A stretch of 64,000 bases of DNA. Origin: Sciurus carolinensis (lineage: Eukaryota > Chordata > Mammalia > Rodentia > Sciuridae). The translations under genes were made by a program, and so were the position numbers. The stretch is taken from positions 33,374,454 through 33,438,453 of the forward strand of contig NC_062232.1 of assembly GCF_902686445.1 (NCBI RefSeq), in the 5' to 3' direction. This document shows, in pieces, positions 11,213-20,734 of this stretch. Positions within the stretch are counted from its first letter, which is position 1. Every line of letters starts with the position of its first letter. Below the pieces are notes generated by a model that saw only the letters and a list, made by a program, of their open reading frames with translations, was not told the DNA's origin and ran no database searches.

Positions 11213-11735
11213 AAGATTTTCTTGTTTCGCAGATAAAAGTCTGGCAGGTCATAAAAATTGAGTAGCACAAAGTAATCAATAGGGGAATAATTTGGAGTGG
11301 CATATTCTGGTTTCCCAGAGTCATATTTTGAGATGTCCTGAGATCCAACAGAGGACCTGGGAGAGACCCAGGCATGGAGACCAGAGGCTGGGACTCCAGC
11401 TCCCTTGAGCAGTGGCCCCAAGGCAGTTTCTGAGCCCTTGGGAGTGAAAGAGAAATCTATCGAGGATGAGGGCGACAAATTCTGCTCTAGGGGTTGGCAG
11501 CTTGTCACAAAAGTGCTGACGTAGGGGGAGGCACTCTGTGAACTGGTCACGTGGCAGGCACAGTTGTGAGGTAGTGATGTGGGGTTGGAGATCCAGGTCT
11601 GTTGGACGTATAAGCCCGGTCCCATTGGCGACTGATAGAAAGGCAGGAAATGCCACCAGGCTCCAGATGTCTTGACTCGGGCACCATTTCTAAACCAGTA
11701 CAGTCTGGCGCCCGGGTGGCTGGGGTGGTCTCCGT
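11213..11735. other. Unassigned sequence
   Basis: Nothing recognisable is seen. A 161-residue antisense frame crosses the neighbouring SINE and is treated as chance. Confidence 0.3.
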
Positions 11736-12010
11736 GTGAGCCTATGGATTGTGTTCCTGCCTCAGCACCTTATCAACGCCACGCAGGAGGGCTGCCTGGG
11801 CCCGGGATCTTATCAGCATCAACAAATTAGCGATGCTAAATTTGCATATCTGTATCAAACGTACAGCCAGCTGGGCCAGTGGTTGGTTGCAGAAGCAGCA
11901 TATGCACTAATCATAACGAGAATTGATGTGTTGGACTTAGCTCATTTGCATGCAGCCAATCATAGCGAAGGTGTGAAGAGCGAACCAGCCCAGTGAACCA
12001 ATCACAGGAA
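11736..12010. promoter_or_regulatory. Candidate enhancer with two octamer, GATA and CCAAT-like motifs
   Basis: Repeat-free block with two perfect octamers ATTTGCAT at 11840-11847 and 11944-11951, GATA-type CTTATCA sites near 11768 and 11809, homeodomain cores (ATTAG, CTAATCA) and CCAATCA motifs near 11956 and 11998. A plus-strand frame of 86 residues covers it but has no recognisable domain. The motif density suggests a cis-regulatory element. A cryptic exon is the alternative. Confidence 0.35.
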
Positions 12011-12296
12011 GGGAATGCTCCACAGCAGACTCTCAGACCCCAGAGCGCTCCTCGCCCTCCTTCCTTCTGCAGAGGGCTCTGGATTTGCCCCTGTAGTGGA
12101 TTCTATCCACAGTGACAGCCCAGGCAGCTGGTGGCCCGAGAAAGGGAGTATCCGAGAAAGGGAGTCTTAGTTTGGGTTCTCCCAGAAGCAAGTCTGAGAC
12201 AGGCACCAGCTGGGGAGGGAATGTGAGTGTCCCAGAAGACAAAGAAAGAAACGTACGAAAGGTGCAGGATCAAGTCAGGGACCTCTAAGGGTGACT
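12011..12296. other. Unassigned sequence
   Basis: No recognised element. It includes an imperfect tandem GAGAAAGGGAGT doublet near 12138-12167. Confidence 0.3.
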
Positions 12297-12661
12297 TTTA
12301 TGGGCTGAATTATTCCCCCCTTCATATGTTGAAGTCCTGACCCTGGGGACCTCAGGAGACGACCTTATTTGGAAACATGGCCTTAAAGAGGTAATTAAGT
12401 GAAAATGAGCTCATGAGGGTGGACCCTAATCCTTTATGACAGGTGTCCTCATAAGAAGGGGAGGTTAGGTCGCAGGCACGCACAGAGGGAAGAACTGTGA
12501 AGACAGCCATCTGCAAGCCCAGACGAGAGGCTCAGAGCAAACCAACCTTGTCAACGCTGATCTCCGACTTCCAGCTTCCAGAACTGTGGAAAAATAAATT
12601 TCTGTTCTTAAGTCCCCTAGTGTGTGGTACTTTGTTATGGTAGCCCGAGCAGACTAATACA
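12297..12661 (+). mobile_element. MLT1A-like solo LTR, near full length
   Basis: It starts ATGGGCTGAATTATTCCCCC, then CATATGTTGAAGTCCTGACCC, ACCTTATTTGGAAACATGG, GGTAATTAAGTGAAAATGAG, GTGTCCTCATAAGAAG, GACTTCCAGCTTCCAGAACTG, AATAAATTTCTGTT, TACTTTGTTATGG and ends CAGACTAATACAG. The match to the MLT1A pattern is close over the whole LTR. Confidence 0.88.
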
Positions 12662-12713
12662 GCAATAAGACTCACTTCCTTTGGGGGAGACGGAATCTCT
12701 TCCAGAAAGAGTT

Positions 12714-12761
12714 TTCTGGAAGGCTGTGAAGTAGTTCACAAACTTGAGGGAAAGTAGTTGG
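12714..12761. repeat. 48-bp direct repeat, copy 1
   Basis: Positions 12714-12761 match 13480-13527 at 47 of 48 bases. Flanks diverge quickly, although a GGGGAC..CAG pattern follows both copies. Confidence 0.9.
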
Positions 12762-13479
12762 ACTCATAGCCAGGAACGCTGCTGGGGACCAGGCAGGCTT
12801 CCAAGTTAGGTCACCTGAGGGGCGAGGAGGCAGGGGTACTTATCCACCAACTTATGTCAGTCATTAATGGTGGCTCTTTCCAAGGAGCATTAATTCCCAT
12901 ACTTCAGCCAGCCTGGGTCAGGCAAAGGAGCTTTGGCAACTGCTAGAAGCCCCCAGGTAAAGACACACTGGGTTGCCATTTGGAAGTTGGGCCCAAAGGC
13001 ACCAAGTGGTAAGAGGGGGAGGGGATTTCAAGGGGCAAGCATCGCGACATCTGCTACACAGACCTAAGAGAGGAAGAATGGACTATTTCAGGAACCTGCT
13101 CCGAAGCAAGTGAGATTTTACCTCTACCCCAAAGGAATAGGCATGTGTGTGGTATGTGTATTCATAGGAAGATTTGTCTCGATGGAATGGAATGCAGACT
13201 TTTATATTGGATAATCCTGTGTAATATTCTATAACTCTAAATAAATGTCATTTGTCAAGGTTACCTCTGGTTAGTTTCCACGCCAAAGCCAGTGGCGTGA
13301 GCAGAACATTTACCACGGTTCACTGTGGACTTGGGCCGGTCGATTTGACGGTCTCCTTTGTATCTCCGGCTAATTTTAGACTGAGCTCTCGGCACAGTTA
13401 GGACGAGGACACTTTTAGTCAGGGTCTGTGGTTTCAAGAAACCGAAACCAACAATAGCTGACTTTAATAGGAAAGAGAG
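12762..13479. other. Unassigned sequence between the 48-bp repeats
   Basis: No gene is recognised. Parts may be an old LTR or ERV internal remnant, but I cannot assign them. Confidence 0.3.
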
Positions 13480-13527
13480 TTCTGGAAGGCTGTGAAGTAG
13501 TTCACAAACTTGAGGGAGAGTAGTTGG
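13480..13527. repeat. 48-bp direct repeat, copy 2
   Basis: Second copy of the 12714-12761 sequence, 766 bp downstream in the same orientation, with a single A/G difference. Confidence 0.9.
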
Positions 13528-14059
13528 TAGTCAAGCATACAGGTGGGGACTGAGCAGAGAGAGCTAATTGCTGGCACTCTGTGCTGGCCTCTATAGGATA
13601 TAGTCACTGCTGCACTCTCGAGGTTGCCCACATGATGCCATTGTCCTCGCTTCTTTATGACATTCCCTTGAGACAGACCCAAAGTCTTGGTTGGGGGTTG
13701 GGTCCTGGCTGCTGGGGAGGGGGTTCGGGGACGGGAGCTCTGCCATGAGCTTTTCTAACTGGGAAGCTGACCAAGTGCGCCCCCTTTACCATCCAAACTG
13801 GAGTCTGCTTTCCAAATGGGAGATATATTTGTCCTTGCTACATGGATGGGGGAAAATTCTAGAAAGGGGGAGGATTGGGGGTGGATTTGTTCTGGTGGGT
13901 CTTGGTCCATTTGCTCCATCTCAGGCCAGGCTGGTAGAGACGGTGGGTAGATTAGGGTTCTGGCCGCATGTTGGGTGGGTTCCCTTGACCAGGGATCTCT
14001 GTGGGCCTTGGCCGGCACCAAGATGCCGACGCAGGGAGACTGTGGAATGCCGAGTGCTC
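13528..14059. other. Unassigned sequence
   Basis: No repeat or exon is recognised. A 128-residue plus frame at 13691-14077 has no domain and is not supported. Confidence 0.3.
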
Positions 14060-14445
14060 TTTTCTATTACCGTATAACAAAACAGGGGCTTAAAACCCTA
14101 GCAATCCCTGATGTTGTTCACTAATCTGGGGATTGACTAGGCTTAGCCAGGCAGTTCTCACGAGGGGCCTCTTGGGTTGCAGCGACATAATGGCTGCCAC
14201 TGAAGTCATCTGAAAGGCTTCCTCACTCACATGTCTGGCTCCTGGGCTGTGAAGACCCAAACAGCTGGGGGTGGAACCAGCGGGAGCTCTGTGGGGCTCC
14301 CTCTTTATCTTTGTGTGGTCTCTACATGGCCTTTCCAAGATGGCGGCTCAGGACTCTGGGGGTGGGGGACGGGACTTCTCTACACTTCCATGTCACTGTC
14401 ACAGAATTTGCAGATATGTTTATAACCATCACAGTGGGCTAGGAG
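14060..14445 (-). mobile_element. MLT1-type LTR, antisense
   Basis: The plus strand reads TACCGTATAACAAAACAGGGGC, TTCACTAATCTGGGGATTG, CTTCCTCACTCACATGTCTGGC, TGTGGTCTCTACATGGCC, CCAAGATGGCGGCTCAGGA. This is the antisense order of older MLT1 LTRs. The apparent YY1-like CAAGATGGCGG at 14336 is part of the LTR. Confidence 0.65.
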
Positions 14446-14469
14446 ATGGCAAACAGCCACTTCCCATGA

Positions 14470-14900
14470 CGTCTGACTGGACCAATTCATTTTTTCTTTT
14501 TAGTTTTCGAACTTGGCTCTTTCTTTCCCCTGGTGCCAAAAAGGCCGGGACTCACACTCCCAGCATCGAGTTAGTGACTCAAATGTTTGCACCTCGTGGG
14601 CTGGACTTAGCGACTCTAGTTAATCCCATTTCATCATTATGCCAGGAGAGCTCATTCCAACTGAAATTTGACTATTGGTTTTTAATTTTGGTGCCATTTT
14701 TCAAGCTGATGGCTCTTCTGGCTGACAGTGAATTACCCAGGGTGCAAATTAAATACAATAGAATTGCTAATCAGGCCATTAGAATAGGAGGACGGGAGGA
14801 AATCTACAAGTTGTCAGACCTGGGTGGGCTCTCTTTGTGTTTTGTGCAGAATTTGTGTGACTTTGAATGGGTCTGTGGATAGGACGAGGAGGGAGATTAA
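14470..14900. promoter_or_regulatory. Candidate conserved non-coding block
   Basis: Repeat-free AT-rich block with many TAATT, TTAAT and ATTAAA cores (for example TTTTAATTTTGG near 14680, CAAATTAAATACAATAG near 14744, TTGCTAATCAGGCCATTAG near 14763). No repeat consensus fits it. Conservation is an inference from composition only. Confidence 0.3.
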
Positions 14901-15424
14901 AAATAGATGCCTTCAGGCAGCGAGGAGACTGGGTGAGCCAGGCGACTGCAATGCCTGCCTTCCTACGCTGGGTCGCCTGGTACTCCGGTCCCCGGGGACT
15001 GCGGGCTAATGTTCCACCCTCTGGTCTCATGCGAGGAAGTGTTGAGACTTAATTCTCGATCTCCAGGCTCAGGAGGAAGGCACCAGATATCTGGCTTAAT
15101 GAACAATGTTTTCAGATTTCTAAATTTAGAGGGAAGTGAGAAAGTACTAGTGATTTTTCTCTCGTGTCTAATTCTGAACAAAGATAGAAAGACTTGTACG
15201 CTGAAGACTTCACGTGGCACATGCACTTGCAGTTTCTTTGTGTTTTTGTTTTTTGTTTTTTGTTTTTTTTGGATTTCTTTAATCCCCACGAAACTGACTG
15301 AAAGGAAACAGACTCAGGAGTCACCTGCTAAGGGTTTAGTGTTTGATGCCAAATGTTGATTCTGGAAATCGGGAGGTGTGGGGCCTTCAGAGAAGATAGA
15401 ATGTGATCTAAAAAGGTGAAGATG
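14901..15424. other. Unassigned sequence with T-rich run
   Basis: No gene is recognised. A GTTTTTT-type run lies at 15241-15272. Confidence 0.3.
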
Positions 15425-15730
15425 GCAGCTGGGTACAGTGGCCCATATGTTTGTAATTCCAGCAGCTTGGGAGGCCGAGGAAGGAGGACTGCAAGTTAGA
15501 GACCAGCCTCAGCGACTTAGAGAAGCCCTTAGCAACTTAGTGAGACCCTGTTTCAAAATTAAAAATAGAAAGGACTGGGGACGTGGCTCAGTGGTTAAGC
15601 ACCCCTGGGTTCAAGCCCTGGTACCAAAATATATAAATAGAGAAATAAAGGACTGGGGATGTAGCTCAGTAGTAGAGCACCCCTGGGTTTGGTTTCCAGC
15701 ACCAAAAAAATAAAAACAAAAAATAAAGCA
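15425..15730 (+). mobile_element. Trimeric B1-ID-ID SINE with target-site duplication
   Basis: A 7SL-like monomer (GTAATTCCAGCAGCTTGGGAGG, CCAGCCTCAGCGACTTAG) is followed by an ID unit (GACTGGGGACGTGGCTCAG..GTACC), an AT-rich linker and a second ID unit (GACTGGGGATGTAGCTCAG..CAGCACC) with an A-rich tail. The 9-bp GTGAAGATG occurs at 15416-15424 and 15731-15739 on either side of the whole array, so it entered as one unit. The common squirrel form has one ID unit. Confidence 0.88.
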
Positions 15731-16222
15731 GTGAAGATGCAAGCCAGGATGCCGTGCAGGAATGCCATTTGGGGAGGGCGTGTGTTGGGGACACTCCATT
15801 TACAAGTAAGGGAGGACTCTTTCCAAGTCACTCACCGCGACCATGACTGCTACCTGCCAGCCGTGCCTGTCTGTGCTTGAAATACGTGCAAAACTTACTG
15901 TTTCTGCCGTCCTCTCCGCTGCAGGTTATCATCAACTCTCGTTTCATGGGTGTTGATCTTGAGGTTAGGTAACTTTCCTGGGGTCACCCAACAAGTTAGT
16001 ACTAGGGCTCGAGTAATTAGATTGGGTTCAGCTACCAGAGACAGGAGAAAAAGAAAAGCAAAAAGAAAAGCCCACAGCAGCAAGGCTTAAGCAAGTAGAT
16101 ATCTTTCTTATAAAAACAAGGTTTGGAGGTAAGCAGTCTGAGTCTGGCACAGTGGCTTCCTGATCATCAGCCACCCAAGTGAAATTCCATCTTGTTACTC
16201 CGTCATCTTCAACGCCTCGTGT
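15731..16222. other. Unassigned sequence
   Basis: Nothing recognisable apart from MIR-like wording near 15950-16000, too weak to call. Confidence 0.3.
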
Positions 16223-16310
16223 TACCATATAAAATATAGGACACCAGTTGGATTGGAATTTCAGATACACAACACATAGTCTTTTACTGTAAGTGTATCT
16301 CACAGAATAT
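16223..16310 (+). mobile_element. Half copy of a palindromic DNA-transposon-like repeat
   Basis: ATAAAATATAGGACACCAGTT, GGAATTTCAGATACACAACACA, CTTTTACTGTAAGTGTATC resembles one arm of the palindromic repeat also seen at 28090 and 47845. The family was not named with confidence (MER53-like is one option). Confidence 0.5.
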
Positions 16311-16338
16311 TAAAATAATTAAGGAAAAGTTAAATAAG

Positions 16339-16370
16339 ATAATAGTTATATTTGCTAATATAACTATTAT
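16339..16370. repeat. Perfect 14-bp inverted repeat, 4-nt loop
   Basis: Arms 16339-16352 and 16357-16370 are exact reverse complements (ATAATAGTTATATT and its complement) around the loop TGCT. The sequence is all A/T except for single G or C positions and could extrude as a cruciform. Confidence 0.9.
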
Positions 16371-17418
16371 TAAATATAGCCTGGCAATCCTCTCTCCAGC
16401 TCATGGTTCAAGATGGCTGCTTGTGCGCCAGCCTTCGGGACCACGCTTCAAGCAGCAGGTAGCAGGAAAGTTACAGAAGGGCCTCCCTCCGTTTCAACAC
16501 ATCTCATGGAATTCACGCCGGAAACTATTGCTCACCTCACATTGGCCACACACAGCTTTTGGGGGAGGCTGGGAAAGGTGGCTTTTATTCTGAGCAGCCA
16601 TAAACCCAGCTGACAATCAGGGCTTCTAGATGAAGAAAAATGGGATCGGGGGTCAACTTAGTCTTTGTCACAGTTGGGATTGAAAGCTGAGTCACAGTGG
16701 CTTTTGAGTCTTGGGGCTTCGTCACCATGATGTCTTGCCTTTTCCCCATTTCATGAAAGAAAGGGTAGAGGAGACTATGTTTCACACAGACGCCTTCGGA
16801 TCCTTCTGATGGTTTCTGTGCGCTTCTTCTCCGCCTTCTCTGTGACAGCCTTTCCCTGGGACACGCTTCAGAGCCTGCCACTTGGCTACTGCAGCCATGT
16901 TGCCCACACCTGGGACCGCAAATGGCCCTTTGCCAATGACACGCAGAGCGGGTACATGAAAGGCCAGCTCTCCTCTGCAGGATGAGACTGAGGCTGGCGC
17001 TCCCTAGAGTGTGAGCCCTTGTGTGGTTTCTTCCCTTCCCTACCCTGCGTCCCCTGTCCCCTTACTAGTGTCTCCTGGAAGCGCTTCATGAAAATTGCAA
17101 ATCGTTGTCACAGTGTCTTAGTCGTCCAAGATAAGACTTTAACCCCTGGAAATAGTAATAGGAAGCCGGCCGGCACTTTTGAAGACAAAGCAGTTCTGCG
17201 TCACATGCCCCTCTGAAGATGCCGAGACCAGAGGACCCTGCAAAGCCCTTGAACTTGAATGAGGTCATACCTTGCCTTTACCAGCAAATCCTGAGCTGTG
17301 ACAACTTGTACGGACTTGGACACTTAATATTTATTTCAGTCTTTCCCCAAGCTGCATGTTTTCTTAGGGAATGGCAGGAAAATAGAAGGCACCTGGAGTT
17401 TCAAATTTGGGGTAATTT
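16371..17418. other. Unassigned unique sequence
   Basis: About 1 kb without recognised repeats or exons. Confidence 0.35.
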
Positions 17419-17500
17419 AAGGGCTGGGGCTGGGGCTCGGGCTCAGTATAAAGGGCTTGGTAGCACACCGAGGCCTGGGGTTCCTCCCCAGCACCTCAAA
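17419..17500 (+). mobile_element. Divergent ID-type SINE
   Basis: GGGCTGGGGCTGGGGCTCGGGCTCAGT starts the unit and GGGGTTCCTCCCCAGCACC followed by an A/G-rich tail ends it. The A-box region is duplicated or altered relative to the usual GGGGCTGGGGATGTAGCTCAG. Confidence 0.65.
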
Positions 17501-17534
17501 AGAGAAAAGAGAGGGAGAGAGATTCGATATTGGA

Positions 17535-17845
17535 AGTAGGAAGAGTGGCTCCCCTTTATCTGGAGGGAACATGCTCTAAGACCCCCAGTGCTTGCCTGAA
17601 ATCACACACAGTATCAAAACCCCACAGATTCCATGTTTTCTCTTCTTCACATATAAAGTGCCAAACAGATAACCCAGACAAACAGATGACTCATGTCTCA
17701 CGTGGGACATAGTGGGGCGGTGTGAGATTTCATCATGGTAATGTGGACCAGTGCACAATTTAAACCTTATGGATTGTTCATTTCTGGAATATTCCATTTA
17801 ATATTTTGGACCCCAGTTGACTGAGTAACTGGAATCATGGGTAAG
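17535..17845 (-). mobile_element. Tigger-like DNA transposon relic, antisense
   Basis: GGCTCCCCTTTATCTGGAGGG, CTCTAAGACCCCCAGTG and CCTGAAATC at the left, and TTTCTGGAATATTCCATTTAATATTTTGGACC..CAGTTGACTGAGTAACTGG at the right, match the wording of Tc1/mariner-Tigger family ends. There is no intact transposase. Confidence 0.5.
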
Positions 17846-18029
17846 CAGAGGGGCTTCTGTATACAAAGCAGTTGGAAGGGCAAAGGTCCCGGAACCCTGA
17901 TACCAGCTTCCAGATTTCCTCCAAACTTCCAGAGCATCAGAAAGTACAGTGAGGCGCATGCCGGACCTGTGGGACAAAGGGAAGACCTGCGGGTGGCCAT
18001 GCCGGTTTCCACCAACAGACCCTTCTGTT

Positions 18030-18365
18030 CTGTTGCTGGAGAAGTGATAATAATCAGGGTTTCTTGTCCCATCAGCCTTCCGGGTCTTGTGCAAGCATGC
18101 TCGATCATTGTTATTTGTGGATTTCATATTTGCAAATTCGCCTGCTCGTTGACATTTCTTTCTAACCCCCAAGTCGGTATTTATGGTGCATTCCCATGGA
18201 CAGAGCTGTGACAGACTTGAGTCACTCAACACACGTTCCCAGCTGGGGCTCACGAGGCTCCGCTGCCATTGCGTTCACAAGCACGGTCTGGACCATCGGT
18301 TCAGCACCACGCTGTCCATGTTCTCTTGCTTTTGGTTGGTGAGCTTGCTGTTTAAGATGGCTCTC
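18030..18365 (+). mobile_element. Tigger-type transposon relic, left part
   Basis: TTGTTATTTGTGGATTTCATATTTGC, then CGTTCCCAGCT, and a segment leading to AAGATGGCTCTC. The sequence continues after an L1 insertion at 19350. The ATGGCTCTC at the junction corresponds to the start of the degraded Tigger transposase frame. Confidence 0.55.
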
Positions 18366-18468
18366 CAATCATACTTCAGACAGAGCGCTAATCTCCAGAA
18401 TCTATAAAGAACTCAAACAACTCTACACCTAGAATGCAAATAATCCAATCGACAAATGGGCTAAGGAA

Positions 18469-19065
18469 ATGAACAGACACTTCACAGAAGATCTACAAGC
18501 AATCAACAAACATATGGAAAAATGTTCAACATCTCTAGTAATAAGAGAAATGCAAATCAAAACTACCCTAAGATTTCATCTCACCCCAATTAGAATGGCG
18601 ATTATCAAGAATACAAGCAACAACAGGTGTTGGCGAGGATGTGGGGAGAAAGGTACACTCATACATTGCTGGTGGGGCTGCAAATTAGTGCAACCACTCT
18701 GGAAAGCAGTGTGGAGACTCCTCGGAAAGCTTGGAATAGAACCACCATTTGACCCAGCTATCCCACTCCTCGACCTATACCCAAAGGACTTAAAATCAGC
18801 ATATTACAGAGATACAGCCACATCAATGTTCATAGCTGCTCAATTCACAATAGCCAGATTGTGGAACCAACCTAGATGTCCTTCAATTGATGAATGGATA
18901 AAGAAACTGTGGCATATATATACAATGGAATATTACTCAGCCATAAAGAATGATAAAATTATGGCATTTGCAGGCAAATGGATGAAATTGGAGAATATCA
19001 TGCTAAGTGAGATAAGCCAATCTCAAAAGACCAAAGGAAGAATGATATCGCTAATAAGTGGATGA
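18469..19065 (+). pseudogene. L1 ORF2 C-terminal fragment
   Basis: A 198-residue open frame encodes the C-terminal end of the L1 ORF2 protein, downstream of the reverse transcriptase. Recognisable pieces are MNRHF near the start, [19 protein letters not shown] (the Cys-rich region, about residues 51-70), [15 protein letters not shown] (about 93-107) and [20 protein letters not shown] (about 148-167). Full ORF2 is about 1,275 residues, so endonuclease and RT domains are missing. The first ATG is internal to ORF2 and not a real start. The frame is unbroken, which suggests a fairly recent insertion. It is a dead 5'-truncated copy, with no function expected. Confidence 0.92.
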
Positions 19066-19091
19066 TGATACATAATGGGGGGTGGGAGGGG

Positions 19092-19122
19092 TTAGTGTTG
19101 GGGTTAGAGTTAGGGTTAGGGA
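19092..19122 (+). repeat. Telomere-like GGTTAG-rich stretch in L1 3' UTR
   Basis: GGGGTTAGAGTTAGGGTTAGGG contains two perfect TTAGGG units and imperfect neighbours. It lies in the G-rich L1 3' UTR, so it is most easily explained as chance within a G-rich tract. Confidence 0.6.
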
Positions 19123-19349
19123 GGGGGGCAAGAATGGAGGAAGGAAGGACTGTATAGAGGGAAAAGAGGGGTGGGAGGGGTGGGGGAAGGGAAAAATAAC
19201 AGAATGAATCAAACAACATTACCCTATGTAAATTTATGATTACACAAATGGTATGCTGTTACTCCATGTACAAACAGAGAAACAACATGTATCCCATTTG
19301 CTTACAATTAAAAAAAAAAAGGAAAAAAATGCAAAAAAAAAAAAAAAAA

Positions 19350-19690
19350 AAGATGGCTCTCAAGCATAGTGGTGAAGCGCTTCTGAGAGGAGCCTCAGGG
19401 ACAAAAATACGGATGTTAGCTAAGCTTCATTCTGGCGTGAGTTACAGTGCTGCTGGTCATGGGTTCGAGGTTAATGAACCAACAATATATATCACAGAGT
19501 CTTTAAACTGAAACCCACAGGAAACAAGAGTATATATTGGTGGGTTCACAAAAATGTGCTGACCAGAAGCTTGTAGGAACCTAACCCTGTGTTTCCACTA
19601 AGAGCAATGGTTCAGTATTCGCTAACTCGGTATCTGCGGCAATTGTATAGAATGGAACTACTGTGAATGATGAGAATCAATTATACTTCT
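19350..19690 (+). mobile_element. Tigger-type transposon relic, right part
   Basis: It resumes at the duplicated AAGATGGCTCTC. The frame MALKHSGEALLRG..LHSGVSYSAAGHGFEVN..TIYI resembles the psq-type helix-turn-helix start of Tigger/jerky transposases. The far end reads GAACCTAACCCTGTGTTTCC, GGTTCAGTATTCGCTAACTC, GAATGATGAGAATCAATTATA, matching Tigger-like terminal sequence. It is degraded, with stops soon after the HTH part. Confidence 0.65.
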
Positions 19691-19913
19691 TATCGGTAGC
19701 ATAACCCATTTGCAGGGACTGCTGGAAAATGTTGTTCCCAACCTTCCAGATCCTGCGATACTTGGGACAGCATAGAGGCAGGGATGGGGTCACATTGTCT
19801 ACAGATGATCTAGCACAGTATGTTAAACTGTTTAATGCTTTAAATGGTTTTTTTAACGGTTGCCCTCAGATTTGCACTATATATCTTTAATTAATCAGCG
19901 TGTAACTTCAAAC

Positions 19914-20460
19914 AATACTATACCATTTCACAGCACAATTCACAATGATAAAGCTATGGAACCAAACTCAATGTCCGTCAACAGAAGAACAGATAAAGAA
20001 ATTGTGGCATATATACACAAAGGAATATTACTTAGCCATAAAGAAGAATGAAATTATGGCATTTCCTGGTAAATGGATGGAACTGGAGACTATCATGCTA
20101 AGTGCAATAAACCAATCCCAAAAAACCAAAGGTCAAATATTCTCTCTGATATGTGGATGCTAACTCACAATAAAAGGGGGGGGAGGGAAGAATAGAAGTT
20201 CATTGAATTAGACAAAGGGGAATGAAGGGAAAGGAGGGGGATGGGAAGAGGAAAGACAGTAGAATGAATCAGACATCACTTTCCTGTGTTCATATATGAA
20301 TACATGAGCAGTGAATCTCACCAACGTGTACATCCACAGGACTGGAATCCTAATTAGAATAAGATATATTCCATGTTTGTATAAATATATCAAAATAGAT
20401 TCTACCATCATGTATAACTAAAAAGAATCAATAAAAGTAAGATAATATTATACCATTTCA
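19914..20460 (+). mobile_element. 5'-truncated L1 3' end with target-site duplication
   Basis: The duplication is AATAC/TTATACCATTTCA at 19914-19930 and 20444-20460, with one mismatch in 17. The insert carries the last about 70 ORF2 residues (WHIYTKEYYLAIKKNEIMAF) and a diverged G-rich 3' UTR. It is much shorter and older than the copy at 18366. Confidence 0.88.
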
Positions 20461-20604
20461 TATGTACTATAAAGACTTCCAATTCCTCCCTCCCACCCTA
20501 CATTTTTTATTTACTTATGCTATAAATACATGATGCTTTGATGCTCTGCTGGATTTAGACAGTAACCTTTTAGAACAACTTAAAACATTTTAATTTAATT
20601 TAAT

Positions 20605-20720
20605 TTTTTTGAGACAGGATCTTGCTCTGCTGCTTAGGCTGGTCTTGAGTTCATGGGCTCAAGCGACCCTCCCACCCCAATGCCAACACTATGGGTGTGT
20701 GTCTCTGTGCCCAGCTAAAA
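20605..20720 (-). mobile_element. 7SL-derived SINE monomer, antisense
   Basis: GAGACAGGATCTTGCTCTGCTGCTTAGGCTGG, GGCTCAAGCGACCCTCCCACC, ending GTGCCCAGCTAA, is an antisense 7SL-type monomer without the ID half. Confidence 0.7.
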
Positions 20721-20734
20721 AAATTTAAATCAAT

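Larger units (their letters stand above)
18366..19349 (+). mobile_element. 5'-truncated L1 insertion with target-site duplication
   Basis: This carries the 3' end of ORF2, a G-rich 3' UTR (19078-19195) and a poly-A tail ending at 19349. The 12-bp AAGATGGCTCTC is present at 18354-18365 and 19350-19361, the expected duplication for L1 endonuclease-primed insertion. It split a Tigger relic. Confidence 0.93.

Noticed and set aside
11736..11996. 86-residue frame across the octamer-rich block
   Set aside because: No recognisable domain and no clear splice sites. The regulatory reading fits the motif content better.
14330..14350. YY1-like CAAGATGGCGG as a promoter element
   Set aside because: It lies inside an antisense MLT1 LTR with no other promoter feature.
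15650..15705. tRNA-like unit that could be called a tRNA gene
   Set aside because: It is an ID SINE: A and B boxes are present but the cloverleaf is degraded and an A-rich tail follows.
19092..19122. Telomere-like repeat in L1 3' UTR
   Set aside because: Only two perfect TTAGGG units in a G-rich UTR, so chance similarity is sufficient.
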